Assembly (NCBI GenBank): GCA_948999435.1
Contig: CARJCM010000022.1
Coordinates: 1 to 19,256, forward strand
Direction of reading: 5' to 3'
Origin: an uncultured Bacilli bacterium
GTDB lineage: Bacteria > Bacillota_I > Bacilli_A > RF39 > UBA660
Length of the DNA: 19,256 bases
The notes under the pieces are model-generated. The model did no database searches, was not told the origin of the DNA, and saw only the letters and a list, made by a program, of their open reading frames with translations. Positions 7,983 to 15,803 of the stretch are shown here, piece after piece; the stretch's first letter is position 1; each line of letters opens with the position of its first letter. Made by a program: the position numbers and the translations under genes.

Positions 7983-9386
7983 TTAATTTATTTCTTCTAT
8001 TTTGATAAAATTTGTAATTCTTCCTTTATCACTTACAGGAATTCCACCAGTGATAATGATTTTGTTCTCTTTTTCTAATTTAAAGAATTCTTTAGTTTTT
8101 TCACGAGCCATTTCAACCATTGTGTCTGTATCATGTAATACTGGAACAATACTTGTGTATACACCATAGTTTAAAGCTAGGCTTCTTGCTACTTTCTCAC
8201 TTGTACATGTAGCCATGATTGGACATTTTGGTCGGAAGTTACTTATAAATCTAGCACTAAAACCACTAATTGAAGCACAAGCTATAGCACTTACACTAAC
8301 ATAATTTGTTAAATCAACTGCTCCTTTTGCTATACATTCTGTACGACCAATTTTACCAAGATAGTTAAAGTCATTTTTACAATGTTCTTCAGCATCATTA
8401 GCTATATTTGCCATAAATGTAACAGCTTCAATTGGATAATCTCCAATAGTTGTTTCACCACTTAACATTACTGCGTCTGTACCATCTAATACAGCATTAG
8501 CTACATCAGTAACTTCAGCACGGGTTGGACGTGGTTTTTTTGTCATGCTCTCTAACATTTCAGTAGCAACAATACATATTTTGCCATGTTCTCTTGCTTT
8601 TCTGACCATTTGTTTTTGATATACTGGTAAAAGTGGCATAGGTACTTCTTCTCCTAAATCTCCACGTGCTACCATAATACCATCACAAACTTCTAATATT
8701 GAATCAAGATTTTCAACACCTGTTTTTGATTCAATCTTACAAATAATTTTAATATCACTATTTTTAGAATTAACTATTTCTTTAACTTGTAAAACATCTT
8801 CTTTACATGATACAAAAGATATTGCTAAATAATCACCATTATTTTCACAAGCATATATGATATCTTCACGATCAGTTTCACTAATATATGGAAAATCTAA
8901 GACTACACCTGGTGCAAATAAACTTTTTTTACGTCCTAAAACACCCCCATTGATGATTTTACATGTAACTCCATCATCTTCTTTTGATATAACTTCAATT
9001 TTCATTTTGCCATTTTCAAGTTGAATTGTATTACCAACTCCTAGAGAATCTAAAGCTTCAGGATGATTAACACTAAATCTTTCTTTATTACCCACTACTT
9101 CTTCTTTAACTACACGAATAGTAGCGCCAGGTACAAGTTCAATTCCACCTTCTTCTACTTCTCCATTACGGAATTCTGGTCCTTTTGTGTCATATAAAAG
9201 AGCTACATTTAAATGTTCTTCTTCATTAATTCTTTTAACAAGACTTTCAACAATCTGTCTTTCTTCTAAAGTTGCATGTGAGAAGTTACAACGTGCAACA
9301 TTCATTCCAGCATAAGCCATAGCTTTAAATGTTTCATAATTATTACTAGATGGTCCTATACTACATACTATTTTTGTTTTTTTCAT
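7983..9386 (-). CDS. pyk: Pyruvate kinase
   Basis: Transfers phosphate from phosphoenolpyruvate to ADP, the last step of glycolysis. The 467-aa protein has the A/B/C domain plan without the extra C-terminal PEP-utiliser-like domain found in Bacillus enzymes. Visible are GMNVARCNFSH with R32, N34 and S36, DTKGPEFRNG (66-75; usually DTKGPEIRTG), the B-domain lid (about 70-165), the catalytic lysine in CKIES (K217), the metal-binding MVARGDLGEEVP (238-249), and ATEMLESM (274-281) with T275. The ATG lies 10 bases after GAGAGGGGA. A second ATG between them opens a three-codon frame whose TGA overlaps the pyk ATG. Own terminator; single-gene unit between clpC and the unknown gene at 9517. Confidence 0.97.
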   Translation of the reverse strand: MKKTKIVCSIGPSSNNYETFKAMAYAGMNVARCNFSHATLEERQIVESLVKRINEEEHLNVALLYDTKGPEFRNGEVEEGGIELVPGATIRVVKEEVVGNKERFSVNHPEALDSLGVGNTIQLENGKMKIEVISKEDDGVTCKIINGGVLGRKKSLFAPGVVLDFPYISETDREDIIYACENNGDYLAISFVSCKEDVLQVKEIVNSKNSDIKIICKIESKTGVENLDSILEVCDGIMVARGDLGEEVPMPLLPVYQKQMVRKAREHGKICIVATEMLESMTKKPRPTRAEVTDVANAVLDGTDAVMLSGETTIGDYPIEAVTFMANIANDAEEHCKNDFNYLGKIGRTECIAKGAVDLTNYVSVSAIACASISGFSARFISNFRPKCPIMATCTSEKVARSLALNYGVYTSIVPVLHDTDTMVEMAREKTKEFFKLEKENKIIITGGIPVSDKGRITNFIKIEEIN

Positions 9387-9428
9387 TTTTTCATTTCCCC
9401 TCTCAGTTTTTAATTGGAACAGAAATAC

Positions 9429-9434
9429 ATTTTA
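9429..9434 (-). promoter_or_regulatory. Candidate -10 box of pyk
   Basis: TAAAAT on the minus strand, predicting a start near 9422 and a leader of about 36 bases. The -35 region is poor, so this is tentative. Confidence 0.4.
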
Positions 9435-9488
9435 CTACAAAATTAGGAAAAAATAAAGATATAAATAGTTTTTTTTGCTTAAAATAAG

Positions 9489-9518
9489 AAAAAAAACTTA
9501 ATTTCACTTAAATCTTTT
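9489..9518 (-). terminator. Weak AT-only terminator of the unknown gene
   Basis: On the minus strand an 11-bp, almost entirely A-T stem with two wobble pairs (arms 9508-9518 and about 9491-9501) and a 6-base loop, ending in a run of eight T. The stem overlaps the gene's stop codon. Stability is low, so termination may be partial. Confidence 0.4.
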
Positions 9519-10551
9519 AATTATTATCTGGATTATTATCTTTTTTATCTCTAATCCTCATAAAAGGTTGTTCTGGCTCTTCAGCATTTAATTTTTGGAA
9601 TTTCTCATCTAACTCTTTTCCAACATTCTCATAATCAGTATTATTGTTAGAGAAATATTCATAATAAATGTCAAAGGCTAATACTTGATTATTTCTAGCC
9701 CAAGTATTTAAAATATCAGTTCTAGAATTTATTCCAATTTGATATAAGTCTACAAGCCAAGCAAAATGATTTATTGTACCTTCTTTTATCGCTTCAATAA
9801 TTTTTGCTTCTTTTTCTTTACAGATATCAACTATATTCTTTTTGAAATCTTTTTTTCTAGATATTAAGTATTTAAATAAAACTAATATATCTGGTCTAGT
9901 GCTTAAAAAGTTTTCAAAATCATTTGGATGCTCTTTTAAAAAATATTTAATGATTTCTTCTATTCTATTGAACCTAAAAATACTTTCAGATTCACGTAAT
10001 TTTTTAGCTAGTTCTAAATGAAATGCTTCATTAAATGGTCTTTTTATTAAAATACTTGTAATACAATTCAAATACTCTAAACTATAATGATATTCTTCTA
10101 ATCCTAAAAGGTTAGTTATAATTAAATCATAATTGACATTTTCTAGTTCATCATTATCTAAAATATTAGAGTAACAAAGTATATCTCCAGTTTTAATAAC
10201 ATTGTCTTCTAAATATTTTATTGGAATTATTCCTTGTTTCACTAACTCTTTAACCTGATAATACCTACATTTATTAGAGACTAGTTCCCATACAAATTCT
10301 TCTGGCTTAACTCTTTTTTCTGCAAGAAAATATAGTACATCTTTGTTATCTTTATATCTCTCAATAATGTTAGAATCTAAATATCTTCCTTGTAAAAAGC
10401 TATATTTCTCATCTATTTCATCAGACTCTTCAGAATCACTTGGAGAATAATTATCTAAAGCTAAAATAATAAATTCTTCTACTTTTTTAGTATTTCCTTC
10501 TTTTTCATACATAGCGATAATACTATTAAAATCTAAATTTTTTACACTCAT
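9517..10551 (-). CDS. Unknown soluble helical protein, 344 aa
   Basis: I do not recognise this protein. It has no signal peptide, membrane segment or nucleotide-binding motif. The sequence is rich in leucine, isoleucine, lysine and glutamate in amphipathic spacing, suggesting an all-helical repeat-like fold. An acidic, serine-rich linker lies at about 37-47, and a charged, asparagine-rich tail follows about residue 325. The ATG is preceded only by purine-rich GAAGAAG, weaker than most ribosome sites in the window. It has its own near-consensus promoter, whose -35 box lies in the last codons of ylxM, so it is separately expressed although it follows the ftsY-ylxM operon in the same direction. 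That it is a real gene is well supported by length, promoter and terminator position; its role is open. Confidence 0.75.
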   Translation of the reverse strand: MSVKNLDFNSIIAMYEKEGNTKKVEEFIILALDNYSPSDSEESDEIDEKYSFLQGRYLDSNIIERYKDNKDVLYFLAEKRVKPEEFVWELVSNKCRYYQVKELVKQGIIPIKYLEDNVIKTGDILCYSNILDNDELENVNYDLIITNLLGLEEYHYSLEYLNCITSILIKRPFNEAFHLELAKKLRESESIFRFNRIEEIIKYFLKEHPNDFENFLSTRPDILVLFKYLISRKKDFKKNIVDICKEKEAKIIEAIKEGTINHFAWLVDLYQIGINSRTDILNTWARNNQVLAFDIYYEYFSNNNTDYENVGKELDEKFQKLNAEEPEQPFMRIRDKKDNNPDNN

Positions 10552-10583
10552 TTTTCTTCTTCTACCTTTCTTATTGGTTTATT

Positions 10584-10612
10584 ATTTTAGTATGGAATTT
10601 TTTATTTGTCAA
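10584..10612 (-). promoter_or_regulatory. Promoter of the 344-aa unknown gene
   Basis: TTGACA at 10607-10612, a 17-base spacer and TAAAAT at 10584-10589 (minus strand). The -35 box lies inside the final codons of ylxM. The start is expected near 10577, with a 26-base leader. Confidence 0.8.
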
Positions 10613-10901
10613 TTATTTTAGTTATTCTTTTTTTTATATTAGTAATATTACTTTCTTCTAAAAGATTTTCTAATTCTTTTTTGATTTGCTCTTTTCCTAT
10701 AATACTTTCATATTCTTTTAGTTTTTCTTCTGCTTGACTAAGAGTTTTACCTACACTACTTTTACTAATTTTTCGATTTTCTGCGATTTCACTTAAACTT
10801 AAATCTTCTATGTAATAACTTATAAATGTTTCTTGTTCTGTACTTGTTAATAATTCTTTATAAATATCAAAAAGTGTACATAAATATTCTCTATTCTCCA
10901 T
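10602..10901 (-). CDS. ylxM: YlxM-family helix-turn-helix protein associated with the SRP pathway
   Basis: A 99-aa protein of the YlxM/p13-like family, related to sigma-factor region 4. A helix-turn-helix is visible at about 33-57 (LSLSEIAENRKISKSSVGKT), followed by a helical, charged C-terminal half. YlxM proteins are encoded next to SRP genes in Bacillota and have been linked to SRP function. Here it overlaps the end of ftsY by 11 bases, in a different frame, so translation is probably coupled; no strong ribosome site of its own is seen. In many relatives ffh follows ylxM, but here the next gene is unrelated and has its own promoter. The family call rests on length, helix-turn-helix and neighbourhood. 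Confidence 0.85.
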   Translation of the reverse strand: MENREYLCTLFDIYKELLTSTEQETFISYYIEDLSLSEIAENRKISKSSVGKTLSQAEEKLKEYESIIGKEQIKKELENLLEESNITNIKKRITKIIDK

Positions 10902-11889
10902 CTTTAATCATATCCTTAAATAATCCATATATGTAATTTTCAATATCAAATACTCTTAAATCTTCCATACCTTCGCCTAAACCAATAAACTTAACAGGAA
11001 TATTTACGGTTTCTTTAATAGCTAAAACTATTCCACCTTTCGCTGTTCCATCAAGTTTAGTAAGAACTATTCCTGTAATATTTGTTATTTCTTTAAAACT
11101 TTCTGCTTGTAAAATGCCATTTTGACCCGTTGCAGCGTCAATTACTAAAAGGGTTTCATGAGGAGCATTTGGTATGTGCGTTCCGATAACTTTGTTTATT
11201 TTTTCAAGCTCTTTCATTAAGTTAACTTTGTTTTGAAGACGTCCTGCTGTATCTACTAAAACAATATCTACTTTCTCTTCTTTGGCTTTTATAAGGCCAT
11301 CATAGATAACTCCCGCCGGATCAGTGTTTTCTTTACCATAAAATAAAGAGTTAGTACGACTCGCCCATTCTTCTAATTGAGGAACTGCTCCTGCTCTAAA
11401 AGTATCGCCAGCGATTAACATTACTTTTTTACCTTCATTTTTATATTTGTAAGCAAGTTTACCAATTGTGGTGGTTTTTCCAACACCATTTACGCCTACC
11501 ATTAATATTACTGTAGGTCCATCAGGATTGATATTTATTTTATCACTTAAATTCTCTCCATTAACATATATAATGAAAAGTTCATCTACTATTACTTCGC
11601 CTAAATATTTAGTATCAGTAATATTTTCCTTTTTAACTCGGGAACGTAATTCATCCATAAACTTCATAACAGTATTAACACCTATATCCGCCATAATAAG
11701 TAGATTCTCTAATTCTTCAAAATAATCTTCACTTACCTTTGTATATTTAAGTCCTAATACTGATACTTGTGAGATAAATTCTTTTCTGGTTTTTTCTAAA
11801 CCTTTATCATATACTTCTTTTTCTTGTTGTTCCTCTTTTGTTACTTCTTTTTTACTAAATACATTTTTAAACTTATTAAATAATCCCAT
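10891..11889 (-). CDS. ftsY: Signal recognition particle receptor FtsY
   Basis: SRP GTPase at the inner face of the membrane that docks Ffh-ribosome complexes at the Sec translocon. The 332-aa protein has a short charged N-terminal A region (about 1-40), the four-helix N domain (about 40-115) and the G domain. The G domain shows the P-loop GVNGVGKTT (132-140), DTFRAGAVPQL (162-172), DTAGRLQ (213-219), TKLDGTAKGG (277-286) and GLGEGMEDL (303-311). The long acidic extension of proteobacterial FtsY is absent, as usual in Bacillota. The ATG follows AAAGGAG. It lies 18 bases after the HAD phosphatase gene and overlaps ylxM, so the three form an operon transcribed through the structured leader at 12646-12754. 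Confidence 0.97.
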   Translation of the reverse strand: MGLFNKFKNVFSKKEVTKEEQQEKEVYDKGLEKTRKEFISQVSVLGLKYTKVSEDYFEELENLLIMADIGVNTVMKFMDELRSRVKKENITDTKYLGEVIVDELFIIYVNGENLSDKININPDGPTVILMVGVNGVGKTTTIGKLAYKYKNEGKKVMLIAGDTFRAGAVPQLEEWASRTNSLFYGKENTDPAGVIYDGLIKAKEEKVDIVLVDTAGRLQNKVNLMKELEKINKVIGTHIPNAPHETLLVIDAATGQNGILQAESFKEITNITGIVLTKLDGTAKGGIVLAIKETVNIPVKFIGLGEGMEDLRVFDIENYIYGLFKDMIKDGE

Positions 11890-11907
11890 TATCTATATTC
11901 TCCTTTC

Positions 11908-12627
11908 TTATAATTTTCTTATTAATTGTCTTAGTCTAGTTATTTCTATTGTTGGTTTATATTCTTCTGGTAATTCTTCATTATTTCTATTAAACCAACA
12001 TGTATCGATGTTAGAATTTATTCCACCTGCTACATCTATATTTAGGGAATCTCCTACCATAAGAATTTTACTTCTATCATGAAAATTTATATAATCTAAT
12101 AATTCATCAAAAAATATACTACTTGGTTTTGGTACTTTATTTTTAGTCATATCTGAAGAAAAAATATATGTAAAAAAAGCTAAACAATTAATTTTTTCTA
12201 ATTTGGTTATTACTGCCTCACTTGGACCATTAGTTGCAATAACAAGTGTATATTTTTGCGCTAAATATTCTAATGTATCATGAGCACCATCAATTTCAAA
12301 AACTGCTTCTTTTAAACTATTTAAAAATAACTTGTTGATTTCTAAGGCTTTTTCCATATCAAATTCATTTTGATAAAATATTTTATATCTTAAACTTTGA
12401 ACATATGATACAAACCTAGAATCATCTTTATCATATGGTATAGAAAACTTATTATTATAAAAATCTTTCCAAAATTGTTTATCAAATAAATACCAAGCAT
12501 TAAATCTTTCTTCACTATATGTTTTAGATAGATATTCTTCCATTTTTTTAAATGCATATCTTACATTTTCTAGATTGTCTATTAATGTATCATCTAAATC
12601 AAAAATTATTATTTTATAATCTTTCAT
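11908..12627 (-). CDS. HAD-superfamily phosphatase, YjjG-like nucleotidase
   Basis: A 239-aa subfamily IA haloacid-dehalogenase hydrolase. Motif I is FDLDDTLID with nucleophile D10 and acid D12, motif II is the threonine in VIATNG (T132), motif III is the lysine in KVPKP (K167), and motif IV is MVGDSLNIDVAGG (D193, D198). The segment after motif IV (GGINSNIDTCWFN) matches the YjjG type of nucleotidases, which clear non-canonical pyrimidine nucleotides in the cytoplasm. The cap is the helical C1 type (about 18-108). The exact substrate is inferred from the family. The ATG follows AAAGGAGAGAG. It is the first gene of the ftsY operon and lies directly downstream of a terminator hairpin, so expression may depend on read-through. 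Confidence 0.87.
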   Translation of the reverse strand: MKDYKIIIFDLDDTLIDNLENVRYAFKKMEEYLSKTYSEERFNAWYLFDKQFWKDFYNNKFSIPYDKDDSRFVSYVQSLRYKIFYQNEFDMEKALEINKLFLNSLKEAVFEIDGAHDTLEYLAQKYTLVIATNGPSEAVITKLEKINCLAFFTYIFSSDMTKNKVPKPSSIFFDELLDYINFHDRSKILMVGDSLNIDVAGGINSNIDTCWFNRNNEELPEEYKPTIEITRLRQLIRKL

Positions 12628-12645
12628 ATGTTCTCTCTCCTTTAT

Positions 12646-12673
12646 AAAAAAATAGATACCTAATATGGTATCT
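12646..12673 (-). terminator. Terminator hairpin (attenuator) before the HAD-ftsY-ylxM operon
   Basis: Minus-strand AGATACC / GGTATCT, a 7-bp perfect stem with a 6-base loop, then A and seven T. It lies only 19 bases upstream of the HAD gene ATG. It would end both the small RNA and any transcript from the toxin gene, unless antiterminated. Confidence 0.85.
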
Positions 12674-12754
12674 AAAATGCTTGTATTAAGCTAAGTACAG
12701 TTTATTTTCAAACTGAAGTGTCCGCAGAGGGACTAAATATGTAAAATAAATTAC
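12646..12754 (-). ncRNA. Structured small RNA or attenuating 5' leader, unassigned
   Basis: A strong promoter (TTGACT, 17 bases, TGG-TATAAG) predicts a transcript start near 12754, and a terminator ends it near 12646, giving a non-coding RNA of about 110 bases. Folding by eye gives a row of short hairpins: GTAA/TTAC around 12741-12754, GTCC/GGAC (12720-12733), CAGTTT/AAACTG (12698-12715), GCTT/AAGC (12679-12691) and the terminator. No convincing reading frame is present. It does not show the conserved core of the riboswitch classes I know, a T-box GGTGG sequence, or the SRP RNA tetraloop region. It could be a free-standing sRNA, an attenuator for the ftsY operon, or a partner of the adjacent toxin. 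Structure is seen; function is not. Confidence 0.6.
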
Positions 12755-12760
12755 ATATTA

Positions 12761-12789
12761 CTTATACCATATTTTATGTAAAAAGTCAA
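12761..12789 (-). promoter_or_regulatory. Extended -10 promoter of the small RNA / ftsY operon leader
   Basis: TTGACT at 12784-12789, a 17-base spacer and TATAAG at 12761-12766 preceded by TGG (minus strand). It starts three bases past the toxin gene's stop codon. Confidence 0.8.
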
Positions 12790-12792
12790 ATT

Positions 12793-13311
12793 CTATTCTT
12801 TTATTTTTGTATATAAGCCTATTAATGATTTGTCTAATTTATTTAAAATATCATTGCTACATATATAACTTTTTTTATCTTGATATATTCTTTTTTTGCT
12901 AATTGCAGTTATTTGAGTTAAATTTGCATAACAGATTAAATTATATTTTGAAGAATTAGGATAATATTCTTTAAGGATGAAACCTAAATTCACTCTATTT
13001 TTCCCGTTTTTAGATGTTATTGGTATTATCGTAATTATATCAGAATGTGTGCTGTCATTTTTCGTAATAACTATTGCAAAATGAGTATAACATAATTCAG
13101 AGCCAATATTAATGCCAAAATTCACTTTTATAATTTGGCCTCTTTTATATTTTTTATAATTTTTATTATCTGGCACTATTTCCTTAACAAAAATTTTACT
13201 TTCTTTTTCTAACCATTCATCTAATTTTTGAAATTTAATATTATCAGAATTAAAGGCTATTTTGTAATTATCGCTAGCTATATCTATCTTTTCTTCTTCT
13301 TTAGTAATCAT
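12793..13311 (-). CDS. PemK/MazF-like endoribonuclease-type toxin, solitary
   Basis: A 172-aa protein. Residues 57-100 carry the PemK/MazF SH3-like barrel signature: KRGQIIKVNFG, then IGSE (69-72), FAIVITKND (78-86) and IIPITS (95-100). A later strand-helix region reads ANLTQITAISKKRI (129-142). Toxins of this family are ribosome-independent mRNA interferases. The threonine matching MazF Thr48 is present (T99), but the usual loop arginine is replaced by histidine (H77), which is also found in related long members. The N-terminal extension of about 55 mostly helical residues is longer than classic MazF. No antitoxin gene adjoins it: ftsK diverges upstream and only the small RNA lies downstream. 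The ATG follows AAGGGGGAAG. Toxic activity is inferred, not shown. Confidence 0.8.
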   Translation of the reverse strand: MITKEEEKIDIASDNYKIAFNSDNIKFQKLDEWLEKESKIFVKEIVPDNKNYKKYKRGQIIKVNFGINIGSELCYTHFAIVITKNDSTHSDIITIIPITSKNGKNRVNLGFILKEYYPNSSKYNLICYANLTQITAISKKRIYQDKKSYICSNDILNKLDKSLIGLYTKIKE

Positions 13312-13332
13312 ATAGACTTCCCCCTTGTTAAT

Positions 13333-13341
13333 ATTTTAACA
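13333..13341 (-). promoter_or_regulatory. Extended -10 promoter of the PemK-like gene
   Basis: TG-T-TAAAAT on the minus strand with a poor -35 region. The expected start near 13326 coincides with the beginning of the AAGGGGG ribosome site, so the leader would be about 15 bases. Confidence 0.5.
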
Positions 13342-13432
13342 TATTTATATATATATTGAAAATAAAATCAAATAATATTTTTAACTTTGTTTCGTTTTCT
13401 TAAAAAAATGTCATATTTTCAAGTTTTAGAGT

Positions 13433-13461
13433 TTGCAAAAGATATTAGTTTAAGTTATAAT
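13433..13461 (+). promoter_or_regulatory. Promoter of ftsK
   Basis: TTGCAA at 13433-13438, a 17-base spacer and a perfect TATAAT at 13456-13461. The expected start is 13468, the first base of the GGTGAG ribosome site, so the leader would be about 14 bases. Confidence 0.75.
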
Positions 13462-13481
13462 ATTAATGGTGAGTATAAAAA

Positions 13482-15758
13482 ATGGCAAAGAAAAAGAAAT
13501 CTAAAGAAGAATCTAAAGAAAATTTTCAATATAGTGTAGAGCTTACAGGTTTAATTCTAATACTTCTTGGTATTATTGGTTTTGGTTTTGGTCCTGTTGG
13601 TTCTTATGTTAAAAAGTTTGCAATGTTTTTAGTGGGAGGTTGGGCTTGGATATTTTTATTAATATTCCTTATTTCTCTTGGAACATATATGCTTTTTAAA
13701 AGAAAACTACCGAAGTTTTTAAGTCAAAGATTAATTGGTCTTTATGTTATTATTTTAGTTGTTTTAATCGCTAGTCATTTTGGCTTTGTGGAACAATGTA
13801 AGGGTGCTGGTGATATTATAAAATCTACAATAGACCAATTTATGGATAGAATTGCGACAATTGGTAATAATACAGCTTTATTTACTAGTGGTGATGTTTC
13901 AATTGAAATTGGTGGTGGTATTATTGGTGCTGTGTTGTCCGCTGGTTTTAGTTCGTTATTCGCTCTTACAGGAACAAAAATTGTATGTGTAATATTACTT
14001 ATCTTTGGTCTTATTTTATTCTTTAATATTACACTTGCTGATATTTGGTCAGCGATTAAAAACTTCTTTAAGTCTGTTAAAAATGCTGAGGGTGTTAAAT
14101 CGGAAAAACATGTTAAAGAAAAACATGAAGAACATGAGACTAAAATGTATGACTATGAAGAAGATGGTGGTTATGAACCAGTTAGTAATAGTAAAGATGA
14201 TAAAATTATTATAACAAGTATGGATGAACTTAAAAATATGAAAGAAATGCCTGTTAAAGAAAATTTGGAAGAACCTAAAAAAGCAGATATTTATGAACCT
14301 AATCCTAGTTATACCCTTCCACCTCTATCACTTTTAGATGAAATTAAACAACAAAAGAAAGTTAATTCAGATAATTATGTAAGAAGTAATAAAGAAAACT
14401 TAGAAAGAGTTTTAAATGATTTTCAAATTAAAGGTAAAGTTGTGGAAGCCCATATCGGCCCTTCTGTTACCCAATTTGAAGTTAGTGTTCCTAGTGGAAC
14501 AAAGGTTAGTAGAATAAGCGGCATTAACAAAGAAATAGCTTTAGCTTTAGCGGCTAAAGATGTACGTATTCAAGCCCCTATTCCTGGTAAAAGCACAATT
14601 GGTATTGAAATTCCTAATCCTTCAATTAGTATGGTTAAATTTAGGGAAGTTTTATCTTATCAAGGTAAAGATAAAGGGAATATCTTAGTGGCTTTAGGTA
14701 AAGATATTATGGGTCAACCTAGACTTGCAGATTTATCTAAAATGCCCCATCTTTTAATCGCTGGTTCTACTGGTTCTGGTAAATCTGTTTGTACTAATAC
14801 AATAATCTGTTCTATATTAATGCGTTATAAACCTGATGAAGTTAAATTAATGCTTGTAGACCCTAAAAAAGTTGAGTTATCTAATTATAATGGTATTCCT
14901 CATCTATTATGTCCTGTTGTAAGTGACCCTAAAAAAGCTAGTGTTGCTCTTCAAAAATTAGTTACTGAAATGGAACGTCGTTATGATACGTTTAGTGAAA
15001 AAAATGTTAAAAATATTGCTGGTTATAATGATTGGGTAGACAAAGAAAATAAAAATAATGATACTAAAATACCTCGAATGACTTATATAGTTGCTATTAT
15101 CGATGAGCTTGCTGACTTAATGCTTGTTGCCTCAAAAGAAGTTGAAGACTCAATTATGCGTATTACTCAAATGGCTCGTGCTGCTGGTATTCATTTAATT
15201 GTTGCGACGCAAAGACCTTCGACTGATGTTATTACTGGTGTTGTAAAAGCTAACATCCCTTCTCGTATTGCTTTTGCTGTTGCTTCTAATATCGATAGTA
15301 GAACAATACTAGATTCAAGTGGTGCAGAAAAACTTCTTGGTAAAGGTGATATGTTATATCTACCAATGGGTGAAAATGTTCCAGTTCGTATTCAAGGTTG
15401 CTTTATTGATGATGCAGAAATTGGTAGAATTATTGAACACGTCTGTAAACAACAAGCAGCTCATTATGATTCTTCAATGGAAAACTTAGAAGTAAATCAA
15501 AGTGGCAATGGTATTCATGGTTTACCTGATGAAAAAGAAGAATATGATGACCCTTTATATAATGAAATTGTCGAATTTGCTATTCAAACTGGTAAAGTTA
15601 GTACATCTCTTCTTCAAAGAAGATTTAGACTTGGCTATAATAGAGCGGCTAGAGTTGTAGATTTACTTGAAGAACGTGGTATTGTTGGTCCGGCTAATGG
15701 TTCTAAACCTCGTGAAGTGTTAGTAAAATTAGAAAATAATAATCCTGAAGAAAACTGA
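13482..15758 (+). CDS. ftsK: DNA translocase FtsK/SpoIIIE
   Basis: Membrane-anchored hexameric ATPase that pumps chromosomal DNA through the division septum. The 758-aa protein starts with a basic cytoplasmic stretch and an N-terminal membrane domain with four or five hydrophobic segments (about 21-40, 46-72, 84-101, 142-186). A charged linker with HEEH-type acidic/basic clusters follows (about 195-290). The motor has Walker A GSTGSGKS (428-435), DPKKVELS (460-467) and Walker B AIIDELADL (538-546), then ATQRPSTDV (575-583). The DNA-reading gamma winged helix is at about 690-750. Length and plan match Bacillota SpoIIIE/SftA-type proteins with membrane anchors. The ATG follows GGTGAG. It forms a single-gene unit, and its stop codon lies inside the terminator stem. 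Confidence 0.97.
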   Translation: MAKKKKSKEESKENFQYSVELTGLILILLGIIGFGFGPVGSYVKKFAMFLVGGWAWIFLLIFLISLGTYMLFKRKLPKFLSQRLIGLYVIILVVLIASHFGFVEQCKGAGDIIKSTIDQFMDRIATIGNNTALFTSGDVSIEIGGGIIGAVLSAGFSSLFALTGTKIVCVILLIFGLILFFNITLADIWSAIKNFFKSVKNAEGVKSEKHVKEKHEEHETKMYDYEEDGGYEPVSNSKDDKIIITSMDELKNMKEMPVKENLEEPKKADIYEPNPSYTLPPLSLLDEIKQQKKVNSDNYVRSNKENLERVLNDFQIKGKVVEAHIGPSVTQFEVSVPSGTKVSRISGINKEIALALAAKDVRIQAPIPGKSTIGIEIPNPSISMVKFREVLSYQGKDKGNILVALGKDIMGQPRLADLSKMPHLLIAGSTGSGKSVCTNTIICSILMRYKPDEVKLMLVDPKKVELSNYNGIPHLLCPVVSDPKKASVALQKLVTEMERRYDTFSEKNVKNIAGYNDWVDKENKNNDTKIPRMTYIVAIIDELADLMLVASKEVEDSIMRITQMARAAGIHLIVATQRPSTDVITGVVKANIPSRIAFAVASNIDSRTILDSSGAEKLLGKGDMLYLPMGENVPVRIQGCFIDDAEIGRIIEHVCKQQAAHYDSSMENLEVNQSGNGIHGLPDEKEEYDDPLYNEIVEFAIQTGKVSTSLLQRRFRLGYNRAARVVDLLEERGIVGPANGSKPREVLVKLENNNPEEN

Positions 15759-15789
15759 TATTATTTGATATGAATAAGTCAGTTTTTTT
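15752..15789 (+). terminator. Rho-independent terminator of ftsK
   Basis: AAACTGA / TCAGTTT outer stem plus TTATT / AATAA inner stem, then seven T. The ftsK TGA stop codon (15756-15758) is part of the 5' arm. Confidence 0.82.
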
Positions 15790-15803
15790 ATTTTGTTTTA
15801 TTC

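Noticed and set aside
12720..12733. PyrR-like binding hairpin on the plus strand (TCC...GAGG)
   Set aside because: It has a mismatch in the core and wrong flanks, and there is no pyrimidine gene downstream on that strand.
12646..12754. SRP RNA or a known riboswitch between the toxin and ftsY operon
   Set aside because: The proximity to ftsY made SRP RNA tempting, but the conserved SRP GGAAG-type tetraloop region is absent, and none of the purine, TPP, SAM, T-box, preQ1 or c-di-GMP cores could be found.
14005..14214. Small plus-strand frame inside ftsK
   Set aside because: Lys/Met-rich out-of-frame reading of the FtsK linker with no initiation signal.
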